This document shows, one piece after another, positions 19,839-28,650 of a stretch of 64,000 nt of DNA (its first letter is position 1; every line of letters starts with the position of its first letter). Below the pieces are notes generated by a model that worked only from the letters and a program-made list of their open reading frames with translations, did not search any database and was not told where the DNA came from. The position numbers and the translations under genes are program-made. The stretch comes from Nitrosomonas communis (GTDB taxonomy: Bacteria > Pseudomonadota > Gammaproteobacteria > Burkholderiales > Nitrosomonadaceae): the NCBI RefSeq assembly GCF_001007935.1, contig NZ_CP011451.1, forward strand, positions 1,860,001 through 1,924,000. Direction: 5' to 3'.

Positions 19839-22301
19839 ATGGCTATTTCCTCCCAACAAAAGGAAGATATACTGGCGCTGACGGTAGCTACATTTAATGC
19901 TGCTCCGAGTGCAAAAATAATGCAGGAATTGGCTAGTGCGGTTGAGTCTGGCATGACCAATCAACAGCTGGCTGATATTCTGGTGGCAACCGATGAATTT
20001 AAGGAAGGGGTTCTGAAGGGCGCCGTGACCAATGAAGAAATTACAGCCAACCTGCTGAAAAATTTCGGTCTGGCGGCAGGCAATACGGACGCGGCCAGCC
20101 CGGATGCTCAAGCAGAGGCCTTTTTCATGAACCGCCTCGAATCAGGCGCAAGCATAGGAAGTATCCTGCTGGAAGCAAGTGCGTATCTTACAGGCACTCC
20201 TGCTGAAGAATTCAAGCCTACTGCTGATCTGTTCCAAAACAAGGTTACGGTGGCTGATGTCTATTCCAGAGAGGGAAAAGGCGAAACTCTGGATGCAATG
20301 CAAAATGTGCTGATAGGCGTAACACCGACATTTCCTACGACAGAAGCTGAAGCTGAAGGGTTTGTAGCTGGAAAAGGTACTGGTCCTGACAACACTTTCC
20401 ATCTTACTACCGGTGTGGATAACCCTCGAACCACTACTGGCAGCGATGAAATCAATGGTGTGGTTGATACAGCAGCTAATGGTGGTACGCTGACCAATGG
20501 CGATAATGTGAACGGCGGTGCTGGTTTCGATACCGCTAATTTGGTTGTTGCTAGTAGTGCATGGCCTGCAGGCGCTACTATCAAAGACGTTGAAAAAATC
20601 GTATTTAAAAATGTCAATCCTGCTGCTACTAATCTAAACCTGTCGAATGTGACCGGTGCTACGGAGTTGTGGAACTCTGGCGCCCTTAAAGGCTCGGTTC
20701 TGAATTTGACAAACATTCAAAGCAACGCTGCTATCGGAGCCCTGAATGTTGAGGGGGGCGCTACACAGAACGCTACCTTTAAAGATGGCTCAATTGGTGC
20801 GGGTGGTACGCTCACTCTGTCTACTGTCTCTTCCGGTAACAGCGCGACGGATCGTGTGAATGTATCCGTAGGACATGCGAACACAGCCAATAGCGCAAAA
20901 GATGTGACGCTGTCCGTGATCGCGGAAGGCAAAAATTTTGTGCAATTTGCTGACGGAGGCGGAGGAAAATCTATTGGTGGGCTGAGTGCGATTAAAGTAG
21001 CTGGCGGCGGTGCACTGGATATTGTGGCTCCAGGCGGCGAGTTCAACAATGTGACCACAGTAGATGCTACAAGTAACGGCGGTGGCGTCACACTCGATCT
21101 GACTACTAACAACAAGGATGTCACGTTCACTGGCGGCGCTGGCAATGACACACTCATTCTAGGAAATTTCACTGCTGCCGATACCATTGATGGTGGCGGC
21201 TCGGTAGATAAAGATGGCAAGAGCAGCGATAATGACACGCTCATCGCCTCACTGGCCAACCTGCAAGCTTTTAACAAGGCAGGTTCAGTGAAGAATGTGG
21301 AAACCCTCGGCATCAATTTAGGTGCTCCGCTGGCTGCGAACGCAACCGTGAATGGCGAATTGTTCGGTATCAGCAACATTACTTTTAATGATGCGCTTAA
21401 TCTGAATGGCAAATCTCTGATTCTGTCGAATCTGGCTAATAACACCAATGTGACCTTCAAGGGTTCTGCAGGCGCAGGCGGTGGTACAATTGGCGTAGAT
21501 GTCAAAGGCGCTGTTGCCGGTGCCGACAATACTGCGACGCTGACTTTCGGTAAAGACGCTAATCTCGGTACCAACAAAGTGACGGTCAATGCCGGTGGCG
21601 TGGAAACCATCACTATCGCAACCGATGCGACGTCTGGCGCTGGTGCTCAGCTCTTTAAGCTGGCCGATACTGCCCTGACTACGCTGAAGGTGACCGGCTC
21701 GGATGGGATCGGTATTGGCGATCTGACTGCCAGCAAAAATATCACCACCATTGATGCGACCGGTGTAGTGAAGGATGCTGTTGGTGCCGTAGGCGGTGTA
21801 TTTGTATCTGTTGCTCAAAATGACAAATCTGTGACCTTCACAGGTGGTGAAGGCGGGGATGCTTACATTGCCTCGGCTAAGGGTGACATCGTGACCGGCG
21901 GTCTGGGCAGTGACGTGATCACTTTGGGTGCGGGCGCTGACAAGCTGATTTACAATGCTGCAGCAGAATCGGATGGCCAACCTGCTCCCAACGGCAGCGT
22001 GGACGTTATCGGTAATAATACGGCTACTGGTGACTTCGACGTGGCTGCGGATTCCATTCAATTTGCTGCCGCCCTGCAGACAGGTACTGCCAGCTTTATC
22101 GGTAACGCTGCCTTTACCAACACTGGCGCTACACAAGTTAGCTTTACTAATGTGGCCGATGCTAACCCGTTCGCAGTTGGAAACCAAGCGGGTGGTGCGG
22201 TGAAAGTTGACTTGAATGGTGATGGTACGTCCGACATGACGATTAACTTGGTTGGTGTGACCGAAGGCGAATTCGGTGCGTCCAACTTCAGTTTCGCCTG
22301 A
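19839..22301 (+). CDS. RTX-like surface-layer/adhesin-type protein
   Basis: The 820-residue protein has no N-terminal signal peptide and no cysteine. Residues 1-190 form a helical region with NxQxLADxLVAT-like repeats, reminiscent of DUF4214/S-layer N-terminal modules. The rest is rich in Gly, Asn, Thr, Ala and Asp. RTX-type Ca-binding segments GGAGNDTLIL (about 431), GGEGGDAYIA (668) and GGLGSDVITLGAGADKLIY (687) precede a C terminus ending in hydrophobic FGASNFSFA, as in type I secretion signals. I infer a TolC-dependent, type-I-secreted S-layer or adhesin. No ABC/MFP transporter is adjacent. A strong terminator follows and then a protein methyltransferase. Confidence 0.82.
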   Translation: MAISSQQKEDILALTVATFNAAPSAKIMQELASAVESGMTNQQLADILVATDEFKEGVLKGAVTNEEITANLLKNFGLAAGNTDAASPDAQAEAFFMNRLESGASIGSILLEASAYLTGTPAEEFKPTADLFQNKVTVADVYSREGKGETLDAMQNVLIGVTPTFPTTEAEAEGFVAGKGTGPDNTFHLTTGVDNPRTTTGSDEINGVVDTAANGGTLTNGDNVNGGAGFDTANLVVASSAWPAGATIKDVEKIVFKNVNPAATNLNLSNVTGATELWNSGALKGSVLNLTNIQSNAAIGALNVEGGATQNATFKDGSIGAGGTLTLSTVSSGNSATDRVNVSVGHANTANSAKDVTLSVIAEGKNFVQFADGGGGKSIGGLSAIKVAGGGALDIVAPGGEFNNVTTVDATSNGGGVTLDLTTNNKDVTFTGGAGNDTLILGNFTAADTIDGGGSVDKDGKSSDNDTLIASLANLQAFNKAGSVKNVETLGINLGAPLAANATVNGELFGISNITFNDALNLNGKSLILSNLANNTNVTFKGSAGAGGGTIGVDVKGAVAGADNTATLTFGKDANLGTNKVTVNAGGVETITIATDATSGAGAQLFKLADTALTTLKVTGSDGIGIGDLTASKNITTIDATGVVKDAVGAVGGVFVSVAQNDKSVTFTGGEGGDAYIASAKGDIVTGGLGSDVITLGAGADKLIYNAAAESDGQPAPNGSVDVIGNNTATGDFDVAADSIQFAAALQTGTASFIGNAAFTNTGATQVSFTNVADANPFAVGNQAGGAVKVDLNGDGTSDMTINLVGVTEGEFGASNFSFA

Positions 22302-22342
22302 TAGAGCAGGCGGGGGCACGCCTCTGCTTCTCTAAGATAAGA

Positions 22343-22375
22343 ACCCTGCCAGCCGTAAGGCTGGCAGGGTTTTTT
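22343..22375 (+). terminator. Intrinsic terminator after the surface-protein gene
   Basis: ACCCTGCCAGCC (22343-22354) and GGCTGGCAGGGT (22359-22370) form a perfect 12-bp stem with a GTAA loop followed by TTTTT. It is the clearest rho-independent terminator in the window. It ends 15 bp before the methyltransferase ATG, so that gene is either read through or has its own weak promoter. Confidence 0.93.
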
Positions 22376-22390
22376 AATTGAATAGAAAAT

Positions 22391-23926
22391 ATGGATAAAG
22401 ATTGGTCACAAGGGTATTTCACTGAAATCGGCTATACGTTTGGTTACTATCGCGAGATTTCACCTGTTTTCATCCGTTTTTGCCTGTTGCTGCAAGGTGT
22501 AATGCCACCCGAGTCAGCCACACCAAATTATTGTGAACTTGGCATCGGGCAAGGATTGTCACTCAATCTGCATGGTGCTACGACACCCGGGCGCTTCTTT
22601 GGAACGGACTTCAATCCTGAACATGCGGCATTCGCCCAAAATCTGGCGAGAGCTGCCGCCTTACCGCTCGATATTCGGGATGAAAGCTTTGAGGAATTTT
22701 TGCATGCCGATCTGCCTCCAATGGATTACATCGCTCTGCATGGTATCTGGACTTGGGTGAGCACTGAGAATCACCAACAGATCGTTAATTTTGCACGTAA
22801 ATTCCTGAAACCAGGTGGTGTACTCTACCTGAGTTATAACTGTTTCCCTGGCTGGGCGCCAGCTGCGCCGCTGCGTCAATTGTTCGCACTACATGACCGT
22901 TTCGCTAGTCGTGCGCAAGGTGCGTTCGCGCGCATGGATTCTGCGATTCAGTTTTCAGAGCGTTTACTGGATGCCAATTCGGCCTACGCACGCGCAGTGC
23001 CAGGCGTTAAAGAACGGCTAACCAAGATCAAGGAGCAAAATCGAAATTATATCGCGCATGAATTTTTTAACCGCGATTGGAACGTCATGTATTTCGCGGA
23101 TGTGGCCGAGCGCCTGGCAGATGCCAAACTCGAATTTGCCGCTTCAGCCACCCCGCTCAATGCAATTGATGCCATCAACCTCAGCCCAGAAGCCCAGGAG
23201 ATGATGAGGGAAGTCACTCATCCTGTACTCAAGGAGCAGATGCGTGACTACTTCACTTTTGCTCAGTTCCGTAAAGATATTTTTATGAGAGGGGTGTGCC
23301 GCTTGACGGATCAGGAAAAGAGCCAGCGTTTGCTGAATACACGTTTCGTCTTGATGAGCTGGCCGGAAGATATTCCGCGCAAGGTTACGGGAAACTGGGT
23401 CGAGGGAAATTTGCAACCAGAAATCTATAATCCCCTTCTGGCTGTCTTGGCCGAGCGTGAGTTCGCACCCAAGACCCTCCGTAGTCTGTGCGCAGCAATG
23501 GCTAATATAGCGAACGCACAACAAGTGCTGCAAGCAGTGACCATTCTGGTGGGTATGGGGCATTTGGCTCCCTGTCAAGATGAGGAAACGGTAAAGAAGG
23601 TGCGTACGAGCAGCGATCATCTCAACAATGTGATTCTTAACCGTGCGGTGTTTAGCCGTGACATCGCTTATCTGGCTGCTCCTGTGACAGGTGGGGCTGT
23701 CTCAGTAAACCGCATGCAACAGCTTTTCCTGCTGGCCAAGGAACGAAAAACAGCTGACCCCGCGGCGTTCGTTTGGCAGATTTTCAAGGACAACAATGAA
23801 CGCATCGTCAAAGAAGGACAGGTCATCGAAAATGATGAGGAAAGTTTAAAAGAAATCAAAGCAAACTATGCGAGCTTTGCCGCCAAGGCGATGCCATTAC
23901 TTAAAGCAATGGGAATCTTGCACTGA
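22391..23926 (+). CDS. SAM-dependent methyltransferase with PKMT-type regulatory domain
   Basis: The 511-residue protein opens with a class I SAM fold (ELGIGQGLSLNL motif I near residue 50, GTDFNPEH motif, and LKPGGVLYLSY). It continues with the MethyTransf_Reg region (PF10119-type, about residues 200-300) and a C-terminal helical domain. This composition is that of rickettsial-type protein-lysine methyltransferases that modify outer-membrane proteins. It directly follows the RTX-like surface-protein gene on the same strand, 90 bp after its stop and behind a terminator. The substrate being that lysine-containing surface protein is inference. It has no membrane or signal segment, so methylation would happen before export. 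Confidence 0.83.
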   Translation: MDKDWSQGYFTEIGYTFGYYREISPVFIRFCLLLQGVMPPESATPNYCELGIGQGLSLNLHGATTPGRFFGTDFNPEHAAFAQNLARAAALPLDIRDESFEEFLHADLPPMDYIALHGIWTWVSTENHQQIVNFARKFLKPGGVLYLSYNCFPGWAPAAPLRQLFALHDRFASRAQGAFARMDSAIQFSERLLDANSAYARAVPGVKERLTKIKEQNRNYIAHEFFNRDWNVMYFADVAERLADAKLEFAASATPLNAIDAINLSPEAQEMMREVTHPVLKEQMRDYFTFAQFRKDIFMRGVCRLTDQEKSQRLLNTRFVLMSWPEDIPRKVTGNWVEGNLQPEIYNPLLAVLAEREFAPKTLRSLCAAMANIANAQQVLQAVTILVGMGHLAPCQDEETVKKVRTSSDHLNNVILNRAVFSRDIAYLAAPVTGGAVSVNRMQQLFLLAKERKTADPAAFVWQIFKDNNERIVKEGQVIENDEESLKEIKANYASFAAKAMPLLKAMGILH

Positions 23927-24236
23927 ATAATTGAAATAGAAAGCTTCGATCGATTTAGTGTGGCGCTTCACCTCATTGCATACCTGGCAGAGAGTGCCAC
24001 AAATGCTAGGTGGCAATGTTGCAGTGGTACAAGAAGATATGCGGGTGCTAAAAGTTATTCCATTTCTAACTCAAATCTGGTTTTGTCGGCTTCTCCTTGC
24101 CATCTTATTTGTATTATCTAACGACATGTCTTCGCGTGGTATTGGAGTTGGAGATGGAATTATCTGCTTTGCCTTACCTTGTAAGGCACGATTTCTCAAC
24201 TTTGCTTTTGCAAAAGTATTGGTGTAAGCTGATTAT
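23927..24236. other. 310-bp spacer containing repeat copy C
   Basis: The only recognisable content is the dispersed element at 24057-24160. No gene is seen on either strand in the flanks. Confidence 0.6.
24057..24160 (+). repeat. Copy C of the ~103-bp dispersed inverted-repeat element
   Basis: It begins ATTCCATTTCTAACTCAAAT and ends with the more worn inverted match TTGGAGTTGGAGATGGAAT. The inner TTTTGTCGGCTTCTCCTTGCC agrees closely with copies A and E. It lies about 80 bp upstream of the small membrane-protein pair. Confidence 0.8.
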
Positions 24237-24446
24237 ATGGAGTTTCCTGTATTCAACAAGGAGCAGCGAGAAGGTTTAGCTAAAGTATCAGATAATGTGG
24301 CTACTGCATCGGTTGTTGCAGCCTTACTGGGTGGTTTGATTGATAAGAAAGTAACTATCTTCGCTGTGTTGGCACTGATATTTCTGGCAAGCATGTTCTT
24401 GATTGTTTCCTTTATTCTGCGTAAAGGAGCAGATGATGGCGATTGA
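24237..24446 (+). CDS. Small two-helix membrane protein, unknown
   Basis: The 69-residue frame opens at ATG 24237 (an in-frame stop lies just upstream) and has a charged N terminus, a weakly hydrophobic stretch (about 22-36) and a strongly hydrophobic helix (about 38-61, VTIFAVLALIFLASMFLIVSF), followed by RKGADDGD. No family is recognised. The ribosome site is weak. It overlaps the next small ORF by 14 bp, and that one has a strong ribosome site, which supports both being a real two-gene unit. Confidence 0.55.
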   Translation: MEFPVFNKEQREGLAKVSDNVATASVVAALLGGLIDKKVTIFAVLALIFLASMFLIVSFILRKGADDGD

Positions 24447-24528
24447 ATCTATAATTGGACTGGCAGTATTTGCAGCTATCATGTTATTAGTAGCATGGTA
24501 CGCTGATAAGCATCGCTCAAGCAAATAG
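24433..24528 (+). CDS. 31-residue single-pass membrane peptide, unknown
   Basis: ATG 24433 is preceded at good distance by AAAGGAGC and opens a 31-codon frame with one hydrophobic helix (about residues 6-22, IIGLAVFAAIMLLVAW) and a short basic tail KHRSSK. It overlaps the end of the 69-residue ORF, as translationally coupled genes often do. No homology is recognised. It may be a subunit or regulator peptide acting with its neighbour. Confidence 0.55.
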   Translation: MMAIESIIGLAVFAAIMLLVAWYADKHRSSK

Positions 24529-24622
24529 ATGATCCGGTTTTATAAAGATGCTTGCAAGATGTGCCAACGTGACAAGGTCCATCGTTCGAATGTAAGTATT
24601 AACAGATATCCGCACTGCAAAA

Positions 24623-25444
24623 CTAAAGTAATATAGCCCAAATCACTTTGGTAATCATACCTGCTGCAATACCGCCAGCCAGGATAGCGAAGCCTTGCTG
24701 TAACCGGGGGCCGGCAAGACGCTCGGCAAACATTCTACCGAGCAGCATGCCTGCGATCGTGCCAGTACAAAAGAATAAGGCTATCGGCCATTGCATCGCG
24801 CGAATGATTATCGCTGAAATGACGCCCGTGGTAGCAATCAGAGCGGTGATTGCCAGTGAGGTCGCCATTATGGACAATATGGGAAGATTAGTGATTTTCC
24901 TGAGGGCGGGTACGATCACGAATCCTCCTCCTACGCCCAGCAGACCTGACAAGAAACCTGCTGTGGTGCCTGACAATGCTAATGCTCTGAAACATGGTAT
25001 GGTCCAAATTAAACGTCCGCTGGCTTCATCTATCTGACAAGGAGAAGCGGAATGTTGCGTGCTCATCTCATTTTTACCTTCATGCATGCTTTGGCGAAAC
25101 ATATGCTGGGCAACAAAGAGAAGTACTCCAGCAAACAGTAAGGTCAAGGATATATCGGGTAAATGCTGTGCTAGCCATATCCCGGCGGGTGAGATGAGCG
25201 CGCCTATCAAAGCAATGAAACTAGCTGCCCGGTATCTGACTCTTTTTTGTCTGAACGCCAGCCATGCGCCGATGGCTCCCGACAAGCTGACCGCCAGCAA
25301 ACTGATGGGAGCAGCTTGTGCAACCGTCAGGTCCAGGCTGAACATGAGCAATGGCACTGCGATGATGGTGCCACCTGCTCCTGTCAGGGCAAGCACAATG
25401 CCGGTAAATGAACCGAGCAGAATGCTGATTAAGCTAGCGTCCAC
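24623..25444 (-). CDS. TauE/SafE-family sulfite/anion permease
   Basis: The 273-residue protein has about eight hydrophobic segments in two repeats, with glycine-rich family turns near residues 18-30 (LTGAGGTIIAVPLL) and 160-180 (GFLSGLLGVGGGFVIVPAL). This is the TauE/SafE pattern of sulfur-anion or organosulfonate exporters. It ends the leftward sulfide cluster, 8 bp after the SQR gene, so it probably removes sulfite or thiosulfate produced by sulfide oxidation. The direction and the ion transported are inferred from context. Confidence 0.88.
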   Translation of the reverse strand: MDASLISILLGSFTGIVLALTGAGGTIIAVPLLMFSLDLTVAQAAPISLLAVSLSGAIGAWLAFRQKRVRYRAASFIALIGALISPAGIWLAQHLPDISLTLLFAGVLLFVAQHMFRQSMHEGKNEMSTQHSASPCQIDEASGRLIWTIPCFRALALSGTTAGFLSGLLGVGGGFVIVPALRKITNLPILSIMATSLAITALIATTGVISAIIIRAMQWPIALFFCTGTIAGMLLGRMFAERLAGPRLQQGFAILAGGIAAGMITKVIWAILL

Positions 25445-25451
25445 CGGCTAC

Positions 25452-27143
25452 TCAGCTTACATTGGTTGAGCGGGTTAGCCACTCACGGCCTTTCAGCATG
25501 CCATTCCAATACAGCCAAGGGAACACTTTGGCTTTGAGAAACCAGGTGAATTGCCTTGGGACAGTCGGATCAAGCGGAAAAGTAGGTAGCAATTTTCCGC
25601 CAAAACCAAATTCGGCCAGAATCACCTTACCCTTTTCCACGGTTAGTGGACAGGCACCATAGCCGTCGTAAACATCGGGAAGCTGTTTGCCTTCTCTGGC
25701 TGCCAGCAGATTATCAGCTACGATCACGATTTGCTTTCTAGCTGCCGCTGCTGTTTTGGCGTTGGGCGAGGAGCAGGCATCTCCGAGCGAGAAAATATTG
25801 GAGTAACGCACATGCTGCAAAGTTATAGGATTGACTTCACAGAAGCCCGCTGTATCTGCCAAAGGACTGTTACTCAGAAAATCCGGCGCGACCTGGGGCG
25901 GCGTGACATGCAACATATCAAATGGTTTGTCTATACGTGAGGCTTTGCCTTCGCTGTCTTTGATTTCAAAAGTGGCAATTTTGTTGGTGCCATCGACTTT
26001 GATCAGATTAGAGTTGAAGACCAGTTTGGCATGATAGCGCTGCACATATTTCATCAATGGCGGCACAAAATCAGCGACCCCAAACAGTACTGCAGCGGCG
26101 CTATCGAATTCGACTTCAATATTATCCAGCACGCCCTGGTGCAGCCAGTAATCGCATGAAAGATACATGGCTTTCTGTGGTGCACCAGCGCATTTGATCG
26201 GCATAGGGGGCTGGGTGAACAATGCCTTACCTCTTTTGAGAGTTTGCGTCAGCGACCAGGTATAAGGCGCCAGCTCGAATTGATAGTTGGAAGTCACCCC
26301 ATTTTTGCCGAGCGTTTGCTGGATACCTTCGATTTTTTCCCATGCTAGACGAATCCCGGGACAAACAATCAATTGGTGATAACCGATTGAGCGACCGTCC
26401 GCCAGATGGACCAGATTATGGTCTGGATCGAAACCGCTCGCTGCTGCCTGAACCCATTCAGCTTTGGGTGGAATGATATCCACCATGTTCCTTACCGTAT
26501 CCTTAATGTCATAAGCGCCTCCACCAACCAAGGTCCAGGCCGGCTGATAATAATGCTTATCACTTGGTTCAATGATAGCAATGCGTAAGGAAGGTTGGCG
26601 ATGCAACAAACTCGCAGTAACGCCGATGCCTGCAGCTCCTCCTCCTATCACAACGATATCAAACACGTTGCCCCAATTGCAGGCAGGAACTGCTGACTGT
26701 CTTTTTTCCGCTGAGGGAGAGGATAGCTGAGCCGTCGCAGGGGCTTCGCCTGTCCAGCTGCAGGCGGCAGTAACCGATTCTGCTTCACCTGCCGGCTTTT
26801 CCTGTTTTTGCTTGGCCATTTGATACAATGCTTTGGGCCGACTGCCGCTTTTGCAGAAAGCGAGCACGGGCCCCGGTAATTCAAGCAGCAGTTTGTCGAA
26901 TGCTTCACTTTTTTCAGTCGAGGCTGCCCCGATCTCGACCGGTAGATAAACAAATTGAAGGCCAAGCGAGCGCGCTGCCTGTTGCAGTTGTGCGCTGGTA
27001 GGTTGCGCTTCCCCGCCCTCATAATCGGGTCGATTGCAAATAACCGATTGATAACCTGCTGCAGCAATTTCTGACAGATCATCCAGACCGATCTGGCCGG
27101 AAACAGACAATTTTTCATCCAGTTTAGTCGTGATTATACCCAT
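25452..27143 (-). CDS. DUF442-sulfide:quinone oxidoreductase fusion
   Basis: Residues 1-112 form a DUF442 (phosphatase-like/rhodanese-like) domain with CKSGSR at 98-102; a linker with AACSW and ACNWG follows. Residues 160-555 are a flavoprotein with GGGAAG (168-173) and the mitochondrial-SQOR-type block KCAGAPQKAMYLSCDYW: C318 corresponds to the persulfide-forming Cys of human SQOR. C457 in GDACSSPNAKTAAAA matches its partner Cys. It would oxidise H2S at the membrane and reduce quinone, producing persulfide. It overlaps the upstream ArsR-family regulator gene by 20 bp and lies 8 bp before the TauE gene. The fusion order is discussed under findings. Confidence 0.92.
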   Translation of the reverse strand: MGIITTKLDEKLSVSGQIGLDDLSEIAAAGYQSVICNRPDYEGGEAQPTSAQLQQAARSLGLQFVYLPVEIGAASTEKSEAFDKLLLELPGPVLAFCKSGSRPKALYQMAKQKQEKPAGEAESVTAACSWTGEAPATAQLSSPSAEKRQSAVPACNWGNVFDIVVIGGGAAGIGVTASLLHRQPSLRIAIIEPSDKHYYQPAWTLVGGGAYDIKDTVRNMVDIIPPKAEWVQAAASGFDPDHNLVHLADGRSIGYHQLIVCPGIRLAWEKIEGIQQTLGKNGVTSNYQFELAPYTWSLTQTLKRGKALFTQPPMPIKCAGAPQKAMYLSCDYWLHQGVLDNIEVEFDSAAAVLFGVADFVPPLMKYVQRYHAKLVFNSNLIKVDGTNKIATFEIKDSEGKASRIDKPFDMLHVTPPQVAPDFLSNSPLADTAGFCEVNPITLQHVRYSNIFSLGDACSSPNAKTAAAARKQIVIVADNLLAAREGKQLPDVYDGYGACPLTVEKGKVILAEFGFGGKLLPTFPLDPTVPRQFTWFLKAKVFPWLYWNGMLKGREWLTRSTNVS

Positions 27144-27561
27144 TTTTTTCTCCTCCAGAAGGGATTGGTTTTTTCAGCTTAAGATGACTGCTTTTTTTCT
27201 GAGGGTGAGGACTGTGATCGATGCAATAAAGATGATACAGCGTTTGCATAATGTGTAATGCTGCCTGACTAGCCAGGCAGTAATAGATATATTTGCCCTT
27301 GCGCTCAGTATTGACCAGTTTTTCTTCCCGCAGCACGGTAAGCTGCTGTGACAGGGTCGGTTGTCGGATTCCAAGCGATTGCTCAAGTTCGCCCACATTT
27401 TTTTCACCTTGTGCGAGCTGGCAAAGAATGAGTAAACGATCTTCATTAGCCAGTGCTTTCAGCAAGGCGCATGCCTGTGCAGCGGATGCCCGATTGGACA
27501 GCATGTCAGTCAAACCAGTAGGATCAGCTATTTCTTTTTTGATTAATGGATTGCTCAGCAT
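27124..27561 (-). CDS. ArsR-family persulfide sensor (BigR/SqrR-like)
   Basis: The 145-residue winged-helix regulator has the core LGIRQPTLSQQLTVLREEKLV (recognition helix) and KGKYIYYCL wing. Its cysteines are C31, C47, C95 and C113; C47 and C113 are 66 residues apart, the spacing of the two redox cysteines of BigR/SqrR-type sensors (C42 and C108 of Xylella BigR). These form a tetrasulfide or disulfide when persulfides are present, which releases DNA. It overlaps the SQR gene it is predicted to control. Metal-sensing ArsR motifs (CxCxxC) are absent. Confidence 0.87.
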   Translation of the reverse strand: MLSNPLIKKEIADPTGLTDMLSNRASAAQACALLKALANEDRLLILCQLAQGEKNVGELEQSLGIRQPTLSQQLTVLREEKLVNTERKGKYIYYCLASQAALHIMQTLYHLYCIDHSPHPQKKSSHLKLKKPIPSGGEKNGYNHD

Positions 27562-27628
27562 AAAAAGTGTTCAAATTTTCTTGTTTAAAAGGTGTTGCAA
27601 AAATGTTTTGTGTGGAGTAGACAGCAGC

Positions 27629-28072
27629 CTATCCATCTTGTTGCTTGGCCTGGCGGGCACGGTATCGTTCCACTAACTCAAAAATAGCCATACCAAGCAA
27701 CATCGCTGCGACAAATACCATACCGTGCAGACTGCCTGATCCAACCAGCACCAGACCAGGGCCTGGGCAGACGCCAGCCATACCCCAACCGATACCAAAC
27801 GCCAAACTACCTAACACCAGCCGTTTATCGATCACGCGAGATGTAGGCAGCGAAATGGATGAGCCCAGGAAGGTTCTGCCGTGGCGGCGTGCTAAGGCAA
27901 AAGCAACTATACCAACACTGATTGCACCCAGCATGACAAAGGCCAGAGATGGGTCCCAAGAGCCAGTCATATCAAGAAATGCCAGGACTTTGGCTGGATT
28001 TGCCATCTGCGACCAAATCAACCCGATGCCAAAGATCAAACCCGAGAGTAATGCGATGAATATCGTGCTCAT
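27629..28072 (-). CDS. YeeE/YedE-family half-transporter (PmpA-like)
   Basis: The 147-residue protein has four hydrophobic segments and the motif WGMAGVCPGPGLVLVGSG, the short DUF6691/YeeE-YedE type. It forms, with the upstream 143-residue protein, the two-subunit version of the TsuA/YeeE sulfur-compound channel. It lies 67 bp after the regulator gene reading leftwards and 25 bp from its partner gene. It most likely moves thiosulfate or sulfide; the ion is inferred from family and cluster. Confidence 0.86.
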   Translation of the reverse strand: MSTIFIALLSGLIFGIGLIWSQMANPAKVLAFLDMTGSWDPSLAFVMLGAISVGIVAFALARRHGRTFLGSSISLPTSRVIDKRLVLGSLAFGIGWGMAGVCPGPGLVLVGSGSLHGMVFVAAMLLGMAIFELVERYRARQAKQQDG

Positions 28073-28097
28073 AGGGAAATCCTTTTCAATGGCGCAA

Positions 28098-28529
28098 TCA
28101 GCTCAGTAGATGTCTGATGAGGTAAACCGTGACTACGCCTGCAGTGATGAATGTGAGCGTCGCCACGATCGAACGGGGCGACATGCGTGATAACCCGCAT
28201 ACGCCATGTCCGCTGGTGCAGCCTGAGGCATAACGAGTACCCAGACCCACGATCAACCCTGTCAGAGCCATTATTAGGTAGCTGGTGTCTATTTGAATCG
28301 GGGGTAGTTCATTAAACAACTGCCAGATAATAGGTGCCAGGATGAGCCCGGAAGCAAAAGCAAATCGCCAGCCGATATCACCTGGCTGTCGCCTGAATAA
28401 ACCTCCGACAATACCGGAGATGCCGGCAATCCGGCCGGCAAACAATAACAGGATCGCAGTGGCAATCCCAATCACCATGCCGCCAGCCAGCGCAGATGCA
28501 GGTGTGAAATGTATCCAATCAATGGTCAT
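28098..28529 (-). CDS. YeeE/YedE-family half-transporter (PmpB-like)
   Basis: The 143-residue protein has the signature [21 protein letters not shown], with the Cys and SGH residues that line the sulfur-compound path in YeeE/TsuA proteins, and about four hydrophobic segments. It is the first gene of the leftward cluster, divergent from the persulfide-hydrolase gene. The regulatory palindrome in the gap between them would act on both. A GGAGAG ribosome site precedes ATG 28529. Confidence 0.87.
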   Translation of the reverse strand: MTIDWIHFTPASALAGGMVIGIATAILLLFAGRIAGISGIVGGLFRRQPGDIGWRFAFASGLILAPIIWQLFNELPPIQIDTSYLIMALTGLIVGLGTRYASGCTSGHGVCGLSRMSPRSIVATLTFITAGVVTVYLIRHLLS

Positions 28530-28570
28530 GAGAACTCTCCATGATTTATCTTTATATATAATAATAATTG

Positions 28571-28594
28571 ATAATATGTTAATAAATATATTAT
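28571..28594. promoter_or_regulatory. AT-rich palindrome, candidate sensor operator
   Basis: ATAATAT (28571-28577) and ATATTAT (28588-28594) form a perfect 7-10-7 inverted repeat in the 121-bp gap between the two divergent sulfur units. BigR-type repressors are known to bind AT-rich palindromes overlapping their promoters. Assignment to this regulator is inference. Confidence 0.55.
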
Positions 28595-28650
28595 AGTCAA
28601 TTTATTGAATTTATTTGAGCTGAGAAAAGAAGAAAGAACAGGAGAGAACC

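Noticed and set aside
20717..22319. Long antisense frames (298 and 333 residues) opposite the surface-protein gene
   Set aside because: They are reverse-frame shadows of a repetitive, composition-biased gene; no ribosome sites and no family pattern.
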